Shown piece by piece: positions 60,933-64,000 of a stretch of DNA of 64,000 nt. Position numbers and translations under genes: made by a program. The stretch is from Acidimicrobiaceae bacterium. Lineage in GTDB: Bacteria; Actinomycetota; Acidimicrobiia; Acidimicrobiales; UBA8190. The notes below the pieces were generated by a model. That model searched no databases. It was not told the DNA's origin and saw only the letters and a list, made by a program, of their open reading frames with translations. How positions within the stretch are numbered: the stretch's first letter is position 1; the number at the start of each line of letters is the position of its first letter. Where the stretch lies: the NCBI GenBank assembly GCA_003151475.1, contig PLXQ01000066.1, positions 82,077 to 146,076 on the forward strand, read 5' to 3'.

Positions 60933-63900
60933 GTGAAAGGCATTCGTCGAAGAGCGTCGATGGCTTTGGCCATCGCGCCCGGGGTATTCCTGGGCGTTGT
61001 ATTTGGCGCGCTCGCGGCGTGGATGGGTGGCGGCACAGCAAATGCCTCAGGGGCCACCGTGGGATCGGAAGTTCACTTCGTGGTGCAGGTGCACACGAAG
61101 CCCTCCCTGGCCAACGACTCGGTCTTGGTTGAGTCGGCGCAGCTGACCTTTGAATGCAGCAGCGTCACCTACGAGACGCTTGAAGGTGGCTCGCCCGCTG
61201 CCCCTCGGACCAGTGCGAACAGCATCATTGTCGCCCTGGACTCGGACGGGAATACCGCCGTCACCGTCGACGCCGTGAACTGTGCCCCCGGCTCGGCCAT
61301 TATCGATACCGATCTGACTGTCGCCCCCTTCTACACCGCCACGCAGAAACTGGTGATCCAGCCCCCGGGCGTCGTGAAGTCGGGCCTGAAGGTTTCTCCG
61401 ACGAAGGCGGAGGTCGAGACCGGAAACACCCCCGCCAGCGGTGAATCGAACGTCTATGCCGTCTTCAACGTCTCGGCCAATCCCGTCTACGCAGGCCAGC
61501 AGGTGGAAATCAACTCGACCCAACTCGAGAACCGTTGCGGCCTGGGGTGGCGCTGGGAGCCCAACGGCGGGGCGGGTGTCAGCGGCATCCCACCAGCGAC
61601 GGGTAGGGCTGTCACGACACTCGACAATGACGGTAACGCCGCCTTCGTCTTCAAGGGCTCGTCCTGTGCGGCCGGCTCCTCGACCGTCATAGCCGATGTC
61701 CTGGCCGGGACGCATCCGACCTACACAACGACCTTCAAGATCGCCGCCCCCTCGGCCAACGCGACCAAGAATGCGGCCAAGACCCAGACGAATGCGGCGA
61801 CCAAGAAGGCCGCCAAGAACATGATCACGCTGACCCTGAGCCCGAGTCCGGTGATGGAGATCGGCTTTACACCGAGCGGCGATCTGAGTATTTCGAAAAT
61901 CGACAACGACGGCGGATCTTCGATCACCTCCACGGCCGGTTCGGCCGTCCCGGGCAGGTCGATCACCTACACGATCGTCGCCGCCAACGCCGGACCGACG
62001 AACGTGGTCGGAGCCCCCATGACCGACGCCCTGAACCCCGCCATCACCTCGGACACCTGGACGGCCGTCGGCGCCGGGGGTGCGAGCGGTTTCAGTAATG
62101 CCGGGACGGGATCCATCGCTGACTCGTTGAACATTCCCGCTGGGGGATTCGTCACCTACACCGTCGTGGCTGCCATCAAGTCGTCAGCCACCGGTACCTT
62201 GGCCAATACAGCATCAATCACATCCCCCCCGGGATTCACCGATACCAATCCGGGAAACAACACAGCGGTCGATACCGACGTCCTCAAACCCGCGGATGAC
62301 TTGCTCCTGAAGAAGACCGACAACGACAACGGCGCCGTTGTGGCCGGGGGTCCGATCACCTACAGCATCACGGCGACGGACACCGGGCCCTCCGACGCCG
62401 GGCACCTGAGCGTGGCCGACACCCTTCCCGCCCAGGGACTCACGAATATCTCAAGCCCCAACCTCCCCGCCGGAGCGACGTTCAACGCGGCCTCGAACTC
62501 ATGGAGCCTGCTGTCCCTGGCGGCGGGACAATCTGTCACCTTCCAGCTTGCAGGCACCGTCCCCTCGGGGGCGACGGGCAATGCCTATACCAACACAGCG
62601 ATCGCCTCTGCTTCTGACGCCGCCCCTGTGACCGCCACCGATACCGACACCTTGAGTTCCCAAGCCTCACTGACTCTCACCAAGACCGACGGTGTCAGCT
62701 CCGTCGTGGCCGGTGCCTCGGACACCTACACGATGGTCGTCTCCAACTCGGGGCCGTCCGACGCCTCGAACCTGAGCGTGGTGGACACCCTCCCGACCCA
62801 GGGACTTACGAATCTCTCGAGCCCGAATCTCCCCGCCGGCGTCACCTTTAATTCCTCGACGGGTACCTGGAACCTGTCGTCGCTGGCGGCGGGGCAATCG
62901 GTCACTCTGAAACTCGCCGGCACCATTCCCTCGGGGGCAGGCGGTACCACCTACGTGAATTCGGCCACCGCCTCGGCAAACAACGCCTCGACGGTCACCG
63001 CAACTGACACCGATTCACTCAGTTCGCAGGCGAATCTGGCCATCACAAAGACCGACGGGGTTACCTCCATCACCGCCGGAAACCCCGATACCTACACGAT
63101 CGTGGTCTCCGACACTGGGCCGTCGGACGCCTCCAACGTGAGCATTGCTGAAACCCTCCCGGCTCAGGGACTGACGAATATCTCGAGCCCGAATCTTCCG
63201 GCCGGAGTCACCTTCGACCCTTCAACGAATACCTGGAATCTGTCTTCTCTGGTGGCCGGTCAGTCGGTGACCCTGAAGCTCTCGGGCACGGTACCCCCCG
63301 GAGCATCTGGTTCCAGCTATGTGAACACGGCATCCGCCTCGGCCTCCGATGCGTCGACGGTCAGCGTCACTGACACCGACATCCTCAAAACCCAAGCGAC
63401 CCTCTCCATCACCAAGACCGACAATGAGGGAGGGTCTTCAGGCACCCTTGCGCTCGGCACGGCGGTGCCTGGCACTTCCATCAGTTACACGATCGTCGCC
63501 ACAAATACCGGGCCCTCCACCGCCGCGGGAGCCACCCTGACCGATCCGCTGGGTCTCAATTCGGCCATCAGTTCGGATACATGGTCGGTCGTAAACGCCG
63601 CGGGGGGCGCCTCCGCCCTGGTCACGTCGGGGACGGGAAGCATTTCCGACGCCGTCACTTTGCCCGTTGGCGGCACGATTACCTTCAACGTCCTCGCGTC
63701 CATCAACTCCTCGGCCACCGGCACTCTCACGAACACCGCCTCGGCCAGCGCCTCCGACGCCGCGACGGTGAGTGCCACCGACTCCGACACCCTGAACGCC
63801 CAGGCCACCCTCGGCATCACCAAGACCGACGGAGTCGCCTCCATCACCGCCGGGGCCTCCGACACCTACACGGTGGTGGTGTCGAACACCGGACCGTCCG

Positions 63901-64000
63901 ATGCCCAGAACCTGAGCGTGGTGGACACCCTTCCCATCCAGGGCCTCACCAACGTCACCAGCCCGAGCCTCCCGTCCGGGGTCACCTTCACCGCCGCCAC
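60933..64000 (+). CDS. DUF11 repeat surface protein, 3' end outside window
   Basis: At least 1022 codons from GTG 60933 (G-rich site before it). A signal peptide-like N-terminus (MALAIAPGVFLGVVFGALAAWMGGGTANA) and a unique region of about 285 residues with Cys pairs and an Ala/Lys/Thr-rich helix near 290 come first. The DUF11 repeats begin at 61884. Two unit types are visible: A (61884-62282 and 63384-63791, about 400 bases) and B (62283-62651, 62652-63017, 63018-63383 and from 63792). B units share TGPSDA, LP-QGLTN-SSPNLPAG and LAAGQSVTL. Such proteins are long adhesive or S-layer-like stalks; the anchor would be in the missing C-terminus. Confidence 0.92.
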   Translation, partial: MKGIRRRASMALAIAPGVFLGVVFGALAAWMGGGTANASGATVGSEVHFVVQVHTKPSLANDSVLVESAQLTFECSSVTYETLEGGSPAAPRTSANSIIVALDSDGNTAVTVDAVNCAPGSAIIDTDLTVAPFYTATQKLVIQPPGVVKSGLKVSPTKAEVETGNTPASGESNVYAVFNVSANPVYAGQQVEINSTQLENRCGLGWRWEPNGGAGVSGIPPATGRAVTTLDNDGNAAFVFKGSSCAAGSSTVIADVLAGTHPTYTTTFKIAAPSANATKNAAKTQTNAATKKAAKNMITLTLSPSPVMEIGFTPSGDLSISKIDNDGGSSITSTAGSAVPGRSITYTIVAANAGPTNVVGAPMTDALNPAITSDTWTAVGAGGASGFSNAGTGSIADSLNIPAGGFVTYTVVAAIKSSATGTLANTASITSPPGFTDTNPGNNTAVDTDVLKPADDLLLKKTDNDNGAVVAGGPITYSITATDTGPSDAGHLSVADTLPAQGLTNISSPNLPAGATFNAASNSWSLLSLAAGQSVTFQLAGTVPSGATGNAYTNTAIASASDAAPVTATDTDTLSSQASLTLTKTDGVSSVVAGASDTYTMVVSNSGPSDASNLSVVDTLPTQGLTNLSSPNLPAGVTFNSSTGTWNLSSLAAGQSVTLKLAGTIPSGAGGTTYVNSATASANNASTVTATDTDSLSSQANLAITKTDGVTSITAGNPDTYTIVVSDTGPSDASNVSIAETLPAQGLTNISSPNLPAGVTFDPSTNTWNLSSLVAGQSVTLKLSGTVPPGASGSSYVNTASASASDASTVSVTDTDILKTQATLSITKTDNEGGSSGTLALGTAVPGTSISYTIVATNTGPSTAAGATLTDPLGLNSAISSDTWSVVNAAGGASALVTSGTGSISDAVTLPVGGTITFNVLASINSSATGTLTNTASASASDAATVSATDSDTLNAQATLGITKTDGVASITAGASDTYTVVVSNTGPSDAQNLSVVDTLPIQGLTNVTSPSLPSGVTFTAA
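61884..64000. repeat. DUF11 tandem repeats, order A-B-B-B-A-B
   Basis: Unit starts: 61884 (A, 399 bases), 62283 (B, 369), 62652 (B, 366), 63018 (B, 366), 63384 (A, 408), 63792 (B, cut by window end). Adjacent B units of identical length look recently duplicated. Confidence 0.85.

Noticed and set aside
61047..63865. Several minus-strand open frames opposite the DUF11 gene
   Set aside because: They repeat with the DUF11 period and have no independent features; antisense shadows of repeats.
61884..64000. CRISPR-like regular repeats
   Set aside because: Repeats of about 366-400 bases within one reading frame are protein domains, not short repeats with spacers.

Overview
The window looks like a chromosomal stretch of a high-GC actinobacterium, most likely from the Acidimicrobiia or a neighbouring deep lineage (inference). 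Support: a mycothiol-pathway ligase (MshC type), a rimO-pgsA-cinA-recA neighbourhood, an actinobacterial SOS box (GAAC-N4-GTTC) before recA, LPxTG/LAxTG-type wall proteins with a sortase, and many GTG starts. No phage, plasmid or CRISPR module is intact.

Region 1 (1-7340) is a sulfur and thiol island. It holds an MMPL exporter running off the left edge and a divergent CsoR-family repressor with the two-cysteine, His-less pattern of persulfide sensors, with two matching palindromes between them. An operon sqr - tusE/dsrC-like - dsrE-like - mshC follows, and divergent from it a CoA-disulfide-reductase-like flavoprotein fused to a rhodanese. Region 2 (7339-7941) is a small scar beside tRNA-Ser(GCU): one RCC1-like repeat abuts the N-terminal stub of a phage-type integrase.

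Region 3 (8007-20230) is mostly housekeeping: rimO, pgsA, cinA, a 5'-truncated and frameshifted GGDEF-EAL pseudogene, a phospholipase C-like lipoprotein translationally coupled to a macro-domain protein, thpR, SOS-controlled recA, a GntR regulator, a DUF3048 protein, a methyltransferase and a hexapeptide acyltransferase.

Region 4 (20621-24605) contains the most unusual system: a tight four-gene operon of a phosphopantetheinyl transferase, a small carrier protein, an aminoacyl-tRNA-synthetase-like amino acid:[carrier protein] ligase and a fused double alpha/beta hydrolase. Together they look like a self-contained route that loads an amino acid onto a dedicated carrier protein by a non-NRPS mechanism.

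Region 5 (24656-41932) carries exported and envelope proteins (IPT-fold, PQQ-propeller, LAFTG anchor, class E-like sortase), metabolic genes (S51-like peptidase, pirin, BCP peroxiredoxin, ketoacyl synthase) and signalling genes (PAS-GGDEF-EAL, a large hybrid histidine kinase, and an OmpR-type regulator whose stop codon abuts that of the kinase).

Region 6 (42181-57503) is a split type IV pilus locus: a PilT-like ATPase; three tightly linked pseudopilin-like proteins, one carrying Ig/IPT-like domains; pilA, pilC and pilB on the minus strand; and a second major-pilin paralogue. A DUF429 protein, a G1-peptidase-like protein with altered catalytic positions and a GT-C-like membrane protein are interspersed. 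The 56.06-56.97 kb gap holds a 51-bp palindrome and repeats that look like the end of a lost insertion sequence. Region 7 (57579-64000) has an MTA/SAH nucleosidase, a membrane protein, a lipoprotein and a long DUF11 repeat surface protein that runs off the right edge.
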